A stretch of DNA of 64,000 bases from Anadara kagoshimensis (lineage: Eukaryota > Mollusca > Bivalvia > Arcoida > Arcidae): assembly GCA_021292105.1 (NCBI GenBank), contig CM037873.1:18716527-18780526 (forward strand), written 5' to 3'. The stretch's first letter is position 1; each line of letters starts with the position of its first letter. Positions 1 through 10,195 of the stretch are shown one piece after another. The notes beneath the pieces were generated by a model. That model had not been told where the DNA came from. It worked only from the letters and a program-made list of their open reading frames with translations, and did no database searches. The position numbers and the translations under genes are program-made.

Positions 1-690
1 TACATATTGACGAGAATAAAGAATGAATCTGATTTTTTTAGTTTTATATCAAATGAGATAAACCAAAAGGGTGTATGGCAAGCAGTTGATGGTTCGGTTT
101 TTTGGATGCGAAAACTACATTCTCGAGTACAGGGCGAGGTAAATCAGGTCTTTGAGCAAGTCATAAAGAGGCAGACACAAGAACTGTCCTTTGTGCCAAA
201 GAAGCCAGAGAAACAGATAATGATCAGACGCTTATCCTTTGTAGCGATGCAGATGTTTTTGTTATGGTCTTGGTTTTGTTTTACAATTAATGTTTTGGAA
301 ATAAAAGATTGTTATTCAATCCTATATTTATAGCTGTTGAATTGCTGAACCGGGGAAATATGTTATATTCTTGATCATACTTATATAATAAATATAAGAG
401 ATATACATATAGAATATATTGCTGCAAGGTGCTTGTGGATGTTAATCATGTTGCTGTTGGACCTCTTTGAATGTTTGAATCAGTGAGAGGACTATTTTTT
501 ATTGCAGACGTCAAAAGTCATATCTATTTAATTAATTCAAATGATAGTTATTGAAAACTTGAAAAATGTTTTGGCTTCGTTATTTAAATTATTTAAATTA
601 CATAAAATAAGTTTAAAGAGCAGAACTGATAATATTTTCACATAATGTGTAACACACACACATTGGTTTTATGTCATAAAATAATGACAT
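1..690. other. Unassigned AT-rich sequence
   Basis: No recognisable gene or repeat. An open frame of 108 codons lies at 7-333 on the + strand. Its first 65 residues look moderately protein-like, but I match it to no family and it ends in hydrophobic low-quality sequence. It could be a remnant of a mobile element upstream of the DIRS element, or chance. Confidence 0.4.
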
Positions 691-729
691 CCTTTGATTT
701 ATTTGATTTAAAATGCAGCGCGATGATTA

Positions 730-1075
730 TAAGTCGGCCATCTTGTGAATGGCGGCCATATTGAATTTTACAACCAATAATTATTCATAGAAAATTAGTA
801 TAAATATTTAATTGATCAAATACCAAATTTCAACTCAAATGGTTGGTTAAATGGTTGATTTGATATTGAATTTTTATACTTAAATTATCTTTTTTGGCGG
901 CCATCTTGGATTAGCAGCCATATTTCCATTAAACGGAAAAAGTCAAGGTGGAAACATACCTAGCCTGACTCAATACATATAGGGCAATAAGATCCACCAT
1001 GTTTCCTGCTTTTAACAAAAAAGTTTAGGGGGTGTCACATTTTTGGGATCTGCCCCCTGACAACTAGGTTTTTCT
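730..1075. repeat. Dispersed-repeat fragment with GGCGGCCAT(C/A)TT motifs
   Basis: Two pairs of GGCCATCTT or GCCATATT motifs lie near 735-765 and 894-925, each pair about 15-20 bases apart, flanking roughly 130 AT-rich bases. GCCATCTT matches the core of a YY1 site. The following segment (about 940-1075) contains a conserved-looking GGGGGTGTCACATTTTTGGG stretch of the kind seen in invertebrate dispersed repeats. No ends or target duplications were identified, so the family is unnamed. Confidence 0.35.
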
Positions 1076-1089
1076 TGGTTTTTTTAATG

Positions 1090-2330
1090 CTGTCAATTCT
1101 TATTTTGCATTTACATCTTTACCGTTTGGTCTTAGTTCAGGTCCTTTTGTATTTTCAAAACTATTGAGACCTTTAGTAAAGTATTGAAGACAGTCTGGTT
1201 ATAAAATAGTCGTATACCTGGATGATGGGTTTAGTTTTGCAGAAACTTATGAAAAGTGTCTAGAAATATCAAATAAAGTTCGGTCGGATTTGCTTAGTGC
1301 AGGTTTTACCATAAATGAAGAAAAATCTGTATGGGAGCCTACCTCTGTCATAGAATGGTTAGGTTTTGTTTGGAATTTGTCAGAAGGGTTTTTGGAGGTT
1401 CGAAAATCGAAAAGTTCTGATTTGAAGGAAATCATCAGTAAAATCTTGGCTTCAGCCTCTGTTTCAGCTAGAGATTTAGCTGTTGTCACTGGTAAAATAA
1501 TATCTTTAAAGGATAGTTTAGGAAGTGTGTGTAGATTTATGACACGTAACTTGCATTTGCTTATATGCACACGGCAGTCATGGGATTGTCATATACAACT
1601 CAATTTTGCAGTTTTAGCAGAATTGAATTATTGGCTTAATAATTGTGAGTTACTGCCGTTTAAGAAACTTTTTGTAGAATATAAGCTTCCAAATCGACTA
1701 GTTTATACGGATGCTAGTAATGTTGCTGCTGCTGGTTATTGTGTAGAGTTAAGTGGTAGTTTTGCTCATAGAATGTGGAATTTTGAAGAGAGATCTAAAA
1801 GTTTTACCTGGCGCGAGTTAAAAGCCATTCAGATTACCATAGACGCTTTGGGGAATGGTCTTCGTGATCAGGTAGTTAAAATACACACCGATAATCAAAA
1901 TGCAGCTAGAATAATCGAAGTTGGTAGTATGAAAGCAGATTTGCACTCGCTTGCAGTTTCTATCTTTAATATTTGTTCCAGTCATGGTATTAATTTGCAG
2001 GTTGAGTGGGTGCCACGTGATAATAATATAATCGCAGATTATTTTAGTAATGTTTTTGATTTTGATGACTGGAGTGTGTGTCAACAAGTATTTAATTATT
2101 TTAACTTGTTATGGGGACCCTTTTCTTGCGATTTATTTGCAAGTACAAATGACGCAAAGGTAGAAAAATTTTATTCAAAGTTTGCTTGTCCCGGCTCTAA
2201 AGGCGTTGATGCGTTTACTTATGATTGGTCTAGTGATTTCAACTGGTTAATACCGCCCATTTCATTAATACCTCAGGTGTTAAACATATGCGTGCTTGTA
2301 AAGCTAGAGGCGCACTTATTGTATCTAAAT
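1090..2330 (+). mobile_element. DIRS reverse transcriptase and RNase H block
   Basis: The region begins inside the reverse transcriptase palm, with the LPFGLSSGPFVFSK motif followed by the catalytic YLDDG box near 1212-1230. The thumb region WLGFVWNL follows. An RNase H domain starts near 1690 with the VYTDAS motif. It continues with WRELKAI and HTDNQNA, and ends with VEWVPRDNN. After that comes the extension typical of DIRS elements, with CDLFAS and FYSKFACPGSKGVDAF. The fingers part of the reverse transcriptase is not recognisable upstream. The minisatellite follows directly. Part of a broken element. Confidence 0.85.
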
Positions 2331-2562
2331 GGAAATCTTCCTTGTATTGGCCTTTGTTAGTATCACGTGACGGTCACAGTTATCGATTATTCATCGTTGA
2401 TTACGTAGAGTTTTATAAACCATACGTATTTTTCACGGGTGGTCATCATATTAACAGTGTTTTTTGTAATTCAGATCGTTTTATAAGTAATGTTATGTTT
2501 TTAGAATTGAATTTGTTTAGGTATATTTGTTTTGTATAGTATTATTGGCGAGCAACATGTTG

Positions 2563-3206
2563 CCATGGCTTGATGAGCCATATATTTTCATGGCTTGATG
2601 AGCCATATATGTTTATGGCTTGATGAGCCACATATTCTCACGGCTTGATGAGCCATGTATTTTCATGGCTTGATGAGCCACATGTTTCCATGGCTTGATG
2701 AGCCACATATTTTCATGGCTTGATGAGCCATATATTTTCATGGCTTGATGAGCCACATATTTTCATGGCTTGATGATCCATATATTTTCATGGCTTGATG
2801 AGCCACATGTTTCCATGGCTTGATGAGCCACATATTTTCTTGGCTTGATGAGCCACATGTTTTCATGGCTTGATGAGCCACATGTTTCCATGGCTTGATG
2901 AGCTACATATTCTCACGGCTTGATGAGCCACATGTTTTTTCATGGCATGAGCCACATTTTTTTCTTGGCTTGATGAGCCGCATGTTTCTCATGGCTTGAT
3001 GAGCCACATATTTTCATGGCTTGATGAGCCATATATTTTCATGGCTTGATGAGCCACATATTTTCATGGCTTGATGATCCATATATCATGGCTTGATGAG
3101 CCACATGTTTCCATGGCTTGATGAGCCACATATTTCTTGGCTTGATGAGCCACATGTTTTTTCATGGCATGAGCCACATTTTTTCTTGGAGTGATGCGCC
3201 ACATAT
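2563..3206 (+). repeat. 25-bp minisatellite of hairpin units inside the DIRS element
   Basis: About 26 copies of a 25-base unit are built on TGGCTTGATGAGCCA, which is itself an inverted repeat: TGGCT, loop TGATG, AGCCA. The phase is exactly 25 bases from 2567 to 2917, then varies. Two rare variants, GATGATCC and a shortened GGCATGAGCC, each occur twice about 220-300 bases apart (near 2774 and 3075, and near 2943 and 3165). This points to an internal duplication of a multi-unit block. The array lies between the RNase H and recombinase blocks. Confidence 0.95.
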
Positions 3207-3390
3207 TTTCAGAATTGTTGTTTATTCACATAATAGGTTTACATTGGTATCATACATATTCATTTATAATGGACAGATAAGAAATTACTTTTTAGTTATT
3301 ATTATATTTATTTACATTTTCTTTTAGTCAGAAATTGAAAGCTGGGGATCTCATTGGCAAGATGTTAAGCAATTTTCGTCACACCCTGAT

Positions 3391-4330
3391 TTGAGAAATA
3401 CAGCAAAAGCTGTTATCAATGTCGTTTGCAAGAGCAAAGCTTTGAATACACATAAAAAGTATGATTGTTATTATCATAAATTTGTTTCATGGTGTACCAT
3501 GTATGGTTTATGTTCTCTTCCAGCCTCTGTATCTACAGTAGCTTTATATTTGACTTCACTGATTCAGTCTTCCATGTCGGTAGCTGTGTTACAGTCTAAC
3601 ATGTATGGAATTAAATGGAAGCATGATTTAGCTTTATTTGAAAATCCGTGTGATGATAAAATTCATTTAGTTTTCGAAGGAGGTAAAAGAATTTTAAGTA
3701 AAGCTATTATTAAGAAGGCTCCTTTAACGCCGGATATGTTATCACAAATGGTTGATGTTATTGGTAAAACCGATGACTTGTATAAATTAAGATCTTGTTC
3801 CATGTTTTTGCTGGCTTTTGCTGGGTTTTTTTACGTTTTAATGAATTAGTGAACATTAAGGCTGAAAATGTTAAAAAGTTCAACTCTCATGTAGAGATTC
3901 GAATAGAGAAAAGTAAAACAGATATTTATAGAAATAAAGATACAGTTGTTATAGCTAAAACTGGTAGTAAAACATGTCCAGTGATGTGGTTGGAAAATTA
4001 TCTCACCTTGGCAGGTATTGAATTAAACTCTGACCAGTACTTGTTTAGAAATTTAGTTTTTAACAAGTCTTTAGGAATTAATAGGTTATCCTCTAATAAT
4101 AAACCATTATCTTACACTAGAACCAGAGAGCTTCTGTTTTAAGCTTTAGATCTTATCAATGCAGATAAATCTTACTATGGTTTACATAGTTTAATTCTGC
4201 TGCTAATAATCAAGTTTCCGATAGATTATTCAAGTCCCACGGTCGCTGGAAAACTGAGACTGCAAAAGATGGTTATGTTGTGGATGATTTGAGCTCAAAA
4301 TTATCAGTATCTTTGAATCTTGGTTTGTAT
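3391..4330 (+). mobile_element. DIRS tyrosine recombinase block
   Basis: The N-terminal part shows the helical SAM-like core-binding domain of tyrosine recombinases (LNTHKKYDCYYHKFVSWC at about residues 15-33 of the open stretch from 3391). The catalytic domain follows, with an LLAFAGFF-type helix and a conserved KSKTD stretch. The C-terminal end is recognisable at 4190-4325 by a histidine-arginine box (KSHGRWKTETAKDGYV). These are the expected signatures of the DIRS/Ngaro recombinase, which replaces integrase in this group. The block is broken in a few places and belongs to the same fossil as the upstream reverse transcriptase. Confidence 0.8.
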
Positions 4331-4335
4331 TATAT

Positions 4336-4797
4336 AATTAACAAACATATAAATAATTGTCCATCCCTTTGTTAATCGAACTATTAATACATACGCAGAA
4401 ATCGAGGCCCGATCTGAAGGGTTATCTGCCCTTACATTAAAAGTCGCCCTATACTGACCATCTTTATATACGGATACAGGTGTGATATACTTTACAGTTA
4501 TAAAAATGGTAGTTTTGTTCAGTCGAGCATGACCTGTTAGATAATTCCAATTTGGGAGATCAATAAGTGATTATAGATCAACAAAATTTTATATGTCTCT
4601 GGCTAAACGCAGACGGATTATAATCAGTATTTAGACACTAATGACTTGAATGCATCTCGTAATAAAATGATAAAAAAGAAATTAATATGAGTACCAGCTA
4701 ATTGAAAATTTGCACAAAATCGTAATTTTATAAATGTTTCAAGTATTTGTTTTAAATACGTTTTGTCGGGGTCTTATATGCTTACTCTAAGTTTAAA
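4336..4797. other. Unassigned sequence
   Basis: AT-rich, no open frame of note and no internal repeat. It may contain the 3' end of the DIRS element, but no terminal or inverted repeat could be matched. Confidence 0.4.
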
Positions 4798-4929
4798 TAA
4801 CAAGAGGTCCATGGGCCTGATACGCTCACCTGATAACTAATGACTAGCAGATAGATTTAAAGAAAACGTAAATACTAAACCCCAATGACTTTTTTCTTTA
4901 CATCATGATAACCGTTGTATCAATACCTA

Positions 4930-5700
4930 CAACATTCTAATATACATGCCTATAAAAAAAGTTAATAGATTTCAAGATAATTAACCATTTCAGTATTGTT
5001 TCACATCTGTGACCTTGACCTTTGAACCTATGACCTTTTTCTATACATCAAAATGATCGATATATCAATACCTACAACACTCTAATATACATGCCTATAC
5101 AAAAAGTTTATAGTTTTCGAGATAATTAACCATTTCGGTATTGTTTCACATCTGTGACCTTGACCTTTGAACCCATGACCTTTTTCTATACATCAAAATG
5201 ATCGTTGTATCAATACCTACAACATTCTAATATACATGCCTATACAAAAAGTTTATAGTTTTCGAGATAATTAACCATTTCGGTATTGTTTCGCATCTGT
5301 GACCTTCACCTTTGAACCCATGACCTTTTTCTATACATCAAAATGATCGTTGTATCAATACCTACAACATTCTAATTTACATGCCTATACAAAAAGTTTA
5401 TAGTTTTCGAGATAATTAACCATTTCGGTATTGTTTCACATCTGTGACCTTGACCTTTGAACCCATGACCTTTTTCTATACATCAAAATGATCGTTGTAT
5501 CAATACCTACAACATTCTAATATACATGCCTATACAAAATGTTTATAGTTTTCGAGATAACCATTTCGGTATTGTTTCGCATCTGTGACCTTGACCTTTG
5601 AACCCATGACCTTTTTCTATACATCAAAATGATCGTTGTATCAATACCTACAATATTCTTATATACATGCCTATACAAAAAGTTTATAGTTTTCGATTTA
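4930..5700 (+). repeat. 145-bp tandem core of element A
   Basis: The marker GTGACCTTGACCTTTGAAC recurs at about 5009, 5154, 5299 (variant), 5444 and 5585. This gives periods of 145, 145, 145 and 141 bases; the short last period comes from a 4-base deletion before CCATTTCGG. Units are highly similar to each other, implying recent homogenisation or amplification. Confidence 0.95.
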
Positions 5701-6149
5701 ATAATTATAATCAGAGGGAAAAAAAATTAGGTCACGACCTTCACAATTGACCTTGACCTCATTTTGAAGATACTAACAAGAAGATGTAAAAACTGAAACC
5801 CCTATGCCATTATCTGGTCAAATAGTCAAGTAATAACAATTCGAAGCTATTTTACGATTTTTTCAAAATTAAACGCAAAAAACGCGTAACCTATTTTTTA
5901 TTCGAATTTCACAAAATGAAGAAACTATAGGCTTAAGACCCTAGAGAAGCCTAATATCACATCAGATCATTTCTTCAATCAGCACTTTCGGAGAAGAAGA
6001 TTTTTTAAGATTGTTGCACCCCTAGGTCACCTTGACCTAGTTATGGTAGCCATGGCAACGCCACGAACAAATCTGAATTGCAGGCCCATATATACTTCTG
6101 ACAAAGTTTCATTAAAAACTGTCCAGTAGTTTCAGAGGAGAAGTCGAAA

Positions 6150-6164
6150 ATAAGTGTTAACGAC

Positions 6165-6205
<41 letters not shown>

Positions 6206-6230
6206 CACACGCACATACACACGCTGCGCT
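6150..6230. repeat. (ACGC)n microsatellite within element A
   Basis: About 15 ACGC units, slightly degenerate at the right end, sit just inside the 3' hairpin of element A. This is the position expected for the microsatellite of pearl/HINE elements. Confidence 0.95.
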
Positions 6231-6239
6231 ATGCCATAA

Positions 6240-6266
6240 GCTCACATGACCTTCGGTCAGGTGAGC
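6240..6266 (+). other. 3' terminal hairpin of element A
   Basis: GCTCACATGACC (6240-6251), a 3-base loop TTC, then GGTCAGGTGAGC (6255-6266) form a 12-bp stem with one mismatch. CTAA follows directly. Helitron-type elements carry such a hairpin just before a CTRR terminus. Confidence 0.8.
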
Positions 6267-6269
6267 TAA

Positions 6270-6725
6270 AAATTAAATCAGCGTTTTTAAATATTCTATT
6301 CTAGCTATATTAATGTTTTTACATAAATACTAAATAAATAAATAGATATATAAATAAATAAATAAATAAATAAAAATAAGTAAATAAATAAATAAATAAA
6401 TAATAATTTTTCTCAGCATCAACAATGCAATCTAGCAGAACTTTAAATAAGAAATAAATCTTCGTTTTTTTTAAAACATTTCATTTTAGCTTTATTATAT
6501 ACTTCATAAATAAATAAATAAATAAATACCATGATTTTTCTTATTTTTTTTTTTTTTCATAACTAGATGATTTGATATTCATCTAATTGAACCGACAAAT
6601 CCAATGAGCTGAATAGTTAATTGCAATATTTTATTTTATTTTATTTTATTTTATTCATCGACCTGAACTGTGAAAAGAATGGAATATAAACCTGGCACTG
6701 GTAAAGACAAGGCCATCTGTAACAT

Positions 6726-6781
<56 letters not shown>

Positions 6782-7480
6782 ATCACTCTCAAGTCACAAA
6801 TATTGTTCAAAAAGGATGATCAATATACAATAATATTACTTTTTATTTTTACAACCAGGACATGATCGGGACATGGTCGAAATGCAATATAATATTCTAA
6901 AAGTTCATGAATTAGAACATAATGTTCCTATTGAACAGTAGGGACTCATGCGTGACGGTTTACCTACTTGTTTCACTAATCAATTAATTTCCCAAATTAA
7001 CTAAAAATCGAACCTAACCCATCACTTTACCTAGATCATGTTATTTGTGTCATGGTAGGCACTTAAAATCACAGATTTATTTATTTTAGAGGTAGTAACT
7101 GCGTGGTGTTATTATTATTATTATTATTAAATGTGATGTATCTGAATGATAATTTTATCACGAACCGTTTGAAAATCTAATAAATATTAGTTATAAATTT
7201 ATTTTTCGTCACTCTGTTTTGTTAATTTGAGTATAATTAAATCCGTTCAATAGATAATTATTTAAATGTAATTGTTAATTTTAACTAAGTCATCTTCAAT
7301 GTTGTTTCCTTCAATTTTAGTGTATCAAGTCAAAATGGCTGGGAATAATCATATTGTATTTCATTTAGGTTTAAATGTTTTATTGCATTGATTACTTTTG
7401 AAACTAGAAATTAAAATATCTGAAAATAGATATATTATTATTATTATTATTATTATTATAATTATTATTAGTTAAATGAA
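6270..7480. repeat. Microsatellite-rich AT sequence
   Basis: Several simple repeats lie in otherwise featureless sequence: (TAAA)n near 6330-6405 and 6505-6530, (TTTTA)n near 6630-6655, (GA)n of about 24 units at 6731-6778, and (TTA)n near 7107-7130 and 7430-7475. No gene is seen. Confidence 0.9.
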
Positions 7481-7819
7481 TAAGGAATATAATAAATAAA
7501 ATGTGCATATTTTTCCTTTTTAAATAAATTACTGAACTCTTGTTATTTTAAAGTCTCATACTCTATTAGTTAAATAAATAAGAATTATGATAAAATGGAA
7601 AATGAAAATGTGCACATTTCAATACTTCCTATTTTTTTAACTTGATTTAATTTTTTATTATATTTTAAATAGAAATGGGCACAATGTTGTATTAGATCCA
7701 GTAGGCTAGTGTGTTTGACCATGGTAGTCTATACATATCCATAGTACATGCATATACATAGTCTATCCTATTGGCCCCGATCCACTGACTGAAATATTGA
7801 TACAAATATTGTACCACCT

Positions 7820-8140
7820 AAATTTCAAATTAAAAGTGGAATGGATTTTTTTAAAGGTACCACAAAGATTTTTATAACTGAATTTTCATCACGATGTGAA
7901 TTTTATCATGAAAACCAGACATTTTCACTTTTCTATATCTTTAATAAAAAAACCCTGTTTATAAAAACAGTGCTCTGCACTTTCTAATGAGATTCATAGG
8001 GAAATTAAGTGAAATGTCACCATATTTTAAATCAAAAAGTGGAATGGATTTTTTTCAAGATATTTTAATCATATTTATATTTGAATATTCGTGACAGTAT
8101 GTATTTTTCACTGAGAACCAGACATTTTCAGAAAATAATA
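7820..8140 (+). repeat. Diverged tandem duplication of about 190 bp
   Basis: AGTGGAATGGATTTTTTT occurs near 7840 and again near 8035, and ACCAGACATTTTCA near 7916 and 8117. The two units are otherwise clearly diverged. No function apparent. Confidence 0.6.
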
Positions 8141-8300
8141 TTGTTGTTGGTGAAATTTAAATTTGAAAATCGGGTATATCTAGTTCCCATTGTAACTTAA
8201 CGGGCTGGCGATCGCACAGGTGACTTAATACACAGGTGATGAGACCATCGTCTTAACGCATCATTGGTTTACGGTCGGACCTCGATTTCTGTACATGTTA

Positions 8301-9012
8301 ACCTCAAATCTAAATATTATAATAGTAATAAATATTTACATTTCTTTTTTTTATTTCTTAATTAGGAAAGAAATAATTTATGTTCGTATGAACATCGTGA
8401 AGTAGAACATTAATGCATTTCTTTTCGTTTTTTATTATGGAACTTTTTGTGTATTGATATTCATGGTTCAGTGATTTTTTTGTTACGGTATATAAAGCCG
8501 TGTCCAGTATATACCCTCATTCGAGGTTATACTAAATAACAAGCAATTCTCTATACGGCAAAATTTTAAAAATGTTTTATTTGCCAGTTTCTAATATACT
8601 TTTTTCTACTTGTAGATAATATGTACGATGTATTAACCTGTAATTCTCATTTACAACAGCATCGGAGTGGCTACTGCAGACTTTTATTCATGGATGACCA
8701 GTTAGGACTTTATCTGATGGATTTGCCATTATGTGGATTTAACTATAAGTGTTTTAATACTTATTGGACAGTTTCCGTCATCCATTTTTTGCAATAGCTT
8801 GTCTCCAGTTTTTAATAATGGACTTTAATTATAATATTTTCATGTTTTTTCTCAATATTTATACGAATAGTTTGTTATATGAACTATTAATATAAACCTC
8901 AAATCTAAATATTATAATAGTAATAAATATTTATTTACATTTTTCTGTTTTATTTCTTAATTAGGAAAGAAATAATTTATGTTCGTATGAACATCGTGAA
9001 GTAGAACATAAA
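8301..9012 (+). repeat. Pair of about 110-bp direct repeats
   Basis: The segment 8301-8411 recurs almost unchanged at 8896-9012: the same ACCTCAAATCTAAATATT start and the same TGTTCGTATGAACATCG end, with a small internal length difference. About 480 unrelated bases lie between. The second copy ends about 110 bases before the LINE's tRNA-like 5' end. The pair could be a short element's terminal repeats or a duplicated part of the LINE leader. No coding. Confidence 0.85.
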
Positions 9013-9122
9013 TGGAATTAAATGGATTGAAGGTTTTCCAGGTTGCCTTAAATGTTTATTGAAGGTAAATAATTCTACACTCAAATTTTCTAAAATTACA
9101 ATATTGATACGACATGGATAAT

Positions 9123-9190
9123 TCTTGCATGGCCGAGTGGTCTAATGCGTTCGTCTAATAATCGGAGAGTTGTCAATTCGACCCTGCGGA
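9123..9190 (+). promoter_or_regulatory. tRNA-like head with pol III box A and box B, at LINE 5' end
   Basis: TGGCCGAGTGG (9130-9140) matches the tRNA box A consensus exactly, and AATTCGACCC (9175-9184) is close to box B, at a normal spacing. A T-rich run follows at once, then the ORF1 start at 9213. It is not a functional tRNA gene: the acceptor stem does not close well. It is probably a tRNA-derived internal promoter or a SINE head captured at the 5' end of the LINE. Confidence 0.6.
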
Positions 9191-9212
9191 AAATTTTTTT
9201 TTTTTATTTTAA

Positions 9213-10195
9213 GATGGCGACTAGTCGAGTTGAGAGTGTTTATCGTCTCAATGAAAAGTTCCAAAATATTAATGTTGACAGACAATCAGAACTAACTGAA
9301 CTTACACCAGTTGTTTTAGACAATTGTACGGAAGGAACTGACGATAACTATGCCATGAATGATACAATATATGGACTAAATGATGAAAGTGAAGATTTCG
9401 TTATGGACAATGGTAAAGGTAAACAATATGGCGGCCCCCTTGGTAGTCTTGACCAGCAGCCCGATCAATTGTTTACCCCAGATCAGTCACTTGTAGATAA
9501 GTTTGATAGCAAATTGATTCACTTACCTAAAGACAAGTATATTAATGAACTAAAGAAACTATCCAATAACTCAGAATATAGTTTCCTGGTACAGGACACT
9601 TCTCATCACTAGAGCACAGACCATTTCTAATTGTCCAAAAGGCAGATTAGCCATAAGAAAAAACACTCCCAAAAGCACAAGTGTCCAGAAATATGCTAAA
9701 GATTGTCACTCCATCCAAATGTTTATATTAGGAGACCCATCAGAAATAAACGATGTCTACAGTAAATCAAAATCAACATGTGAATTTACTGAGAGTACCC
9801 AAGAGGGAGATTCCTCCTCCAGTGTATCTGTTGATTTATGTGTAATGGTGCATAATCTCCTAGAAAAAGTTAACAATCTTACTGAAAAGAATAAACATTA
9901 TGAAGAAGTTGAAAATAAACTGACAAAGAAGTTGCAGGAAGTTGAAGATAATTACGAAGGGCTAAGATTAAACCTTGATAGATTTATTTCACAAGCATCC
10001 CCAGCCCTTGTTAAGCTAGAATCTAACATTAGAGCTTTAAATGACTCTGTTAAAGACATTGGTGTTCCAATCCCAAATACAAGTTGTAAGTGTGAGAAAG
10101 ATATAGTCAGCATAAAGAAACAGGCTAGCTCATTACAAAAACAGATTAAAGATGTTAAAGAAAGAGTAGACATTGTTTTTCTTAAACAAGCATGA
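9213..10195 (+). pseudogene. LINE ORF1, first part (coiled coil), frameshifted
   Basis: The start is placed at the ATG at 9213 (context AAGATGG, good for initiation) because the upstream codons of the frame lie in the tRNA-like leader. The N-terminal 130 residues are acidic and low in recognisable motifs. The frame breaks near 9590; the continuing frame reads straight through to 10195 with residues such as NCPKGRLAIRKNTPKST. The second half has a strong heptad pattern typical of a coiled coil (VHNLLEKVNNLTEKN and LQKQIKDVKERVDI). LINE ORF1 proteins use such coils to trimerise around element RNA. The stop overlaps the next start as ATGA at 10192-10195. One frameshift. Alternatively this and the next reading frame were once a single ORF1. 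Confidence 0.75.

Larger units (their letters stand above)
1090..4335 (+). mobile_element. Broken DIRS-type tyrosine-recombinase retrotransposon
   Basis: The order of parts is reverse transcriptase, RNase H, a 25-bp minisatellite, then a tyrosine recombinase, all on the + strand. This order and the specific DIRS RNase H/extension motifs identify the family. DIRS elements copy through RNA and integrate with a tyrosine recombinase instead of a DDE integrase. No gag-like region or terminal repeats could be found, so both outer limits are approximate. The copy is a fossil with a handful of breaks but long readable stretches, suggesting moderate rather than great age. Confidence 0.8.
4798..6269 (+). 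mobile_element. HINE/pearl-like non-autonomous element, copy A
   Basis: The left end AACAAGAGGTCCATGGGCCT contains an imperfect palindrome and is followed by GCTCACCTGA. The right end holds the reverse complement TCAGGTGAGC inside a 12-bp hairpin and finishes CTAA. Between them lie five units of a 145-bp tandem core (4930-5700), about 450 bases of unique body and an ACGC microsatellite. Subterminal inverted repeats, a tandem core, a microsatellite and a 3' hairpin are the known architecture of Helentron-associated elements (DINE-1/HINE) and of bivalve 'pearl' elements. No coding capacity. Its ends match copies B and D in this window. Confidence 0.7.

Noticed and set aside
7-333. 108-codon open frame as a host exon
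   Set aside because: No recognised motif, no splice or promoter support, and it lies next to mobile-element sequence.
2563-3206. CRISPR-like array (short repeats with hairpin)
   Set aside because: There are no unique spacers; the 25-base units are contiguous and the context is a eukaryotic retroelement.
6731-6778. GA repeat as a promoter element (GAGA factor)
   Set aside because: A pure microsatellite among several others with no gene nearby; no basis for a regulatory call.
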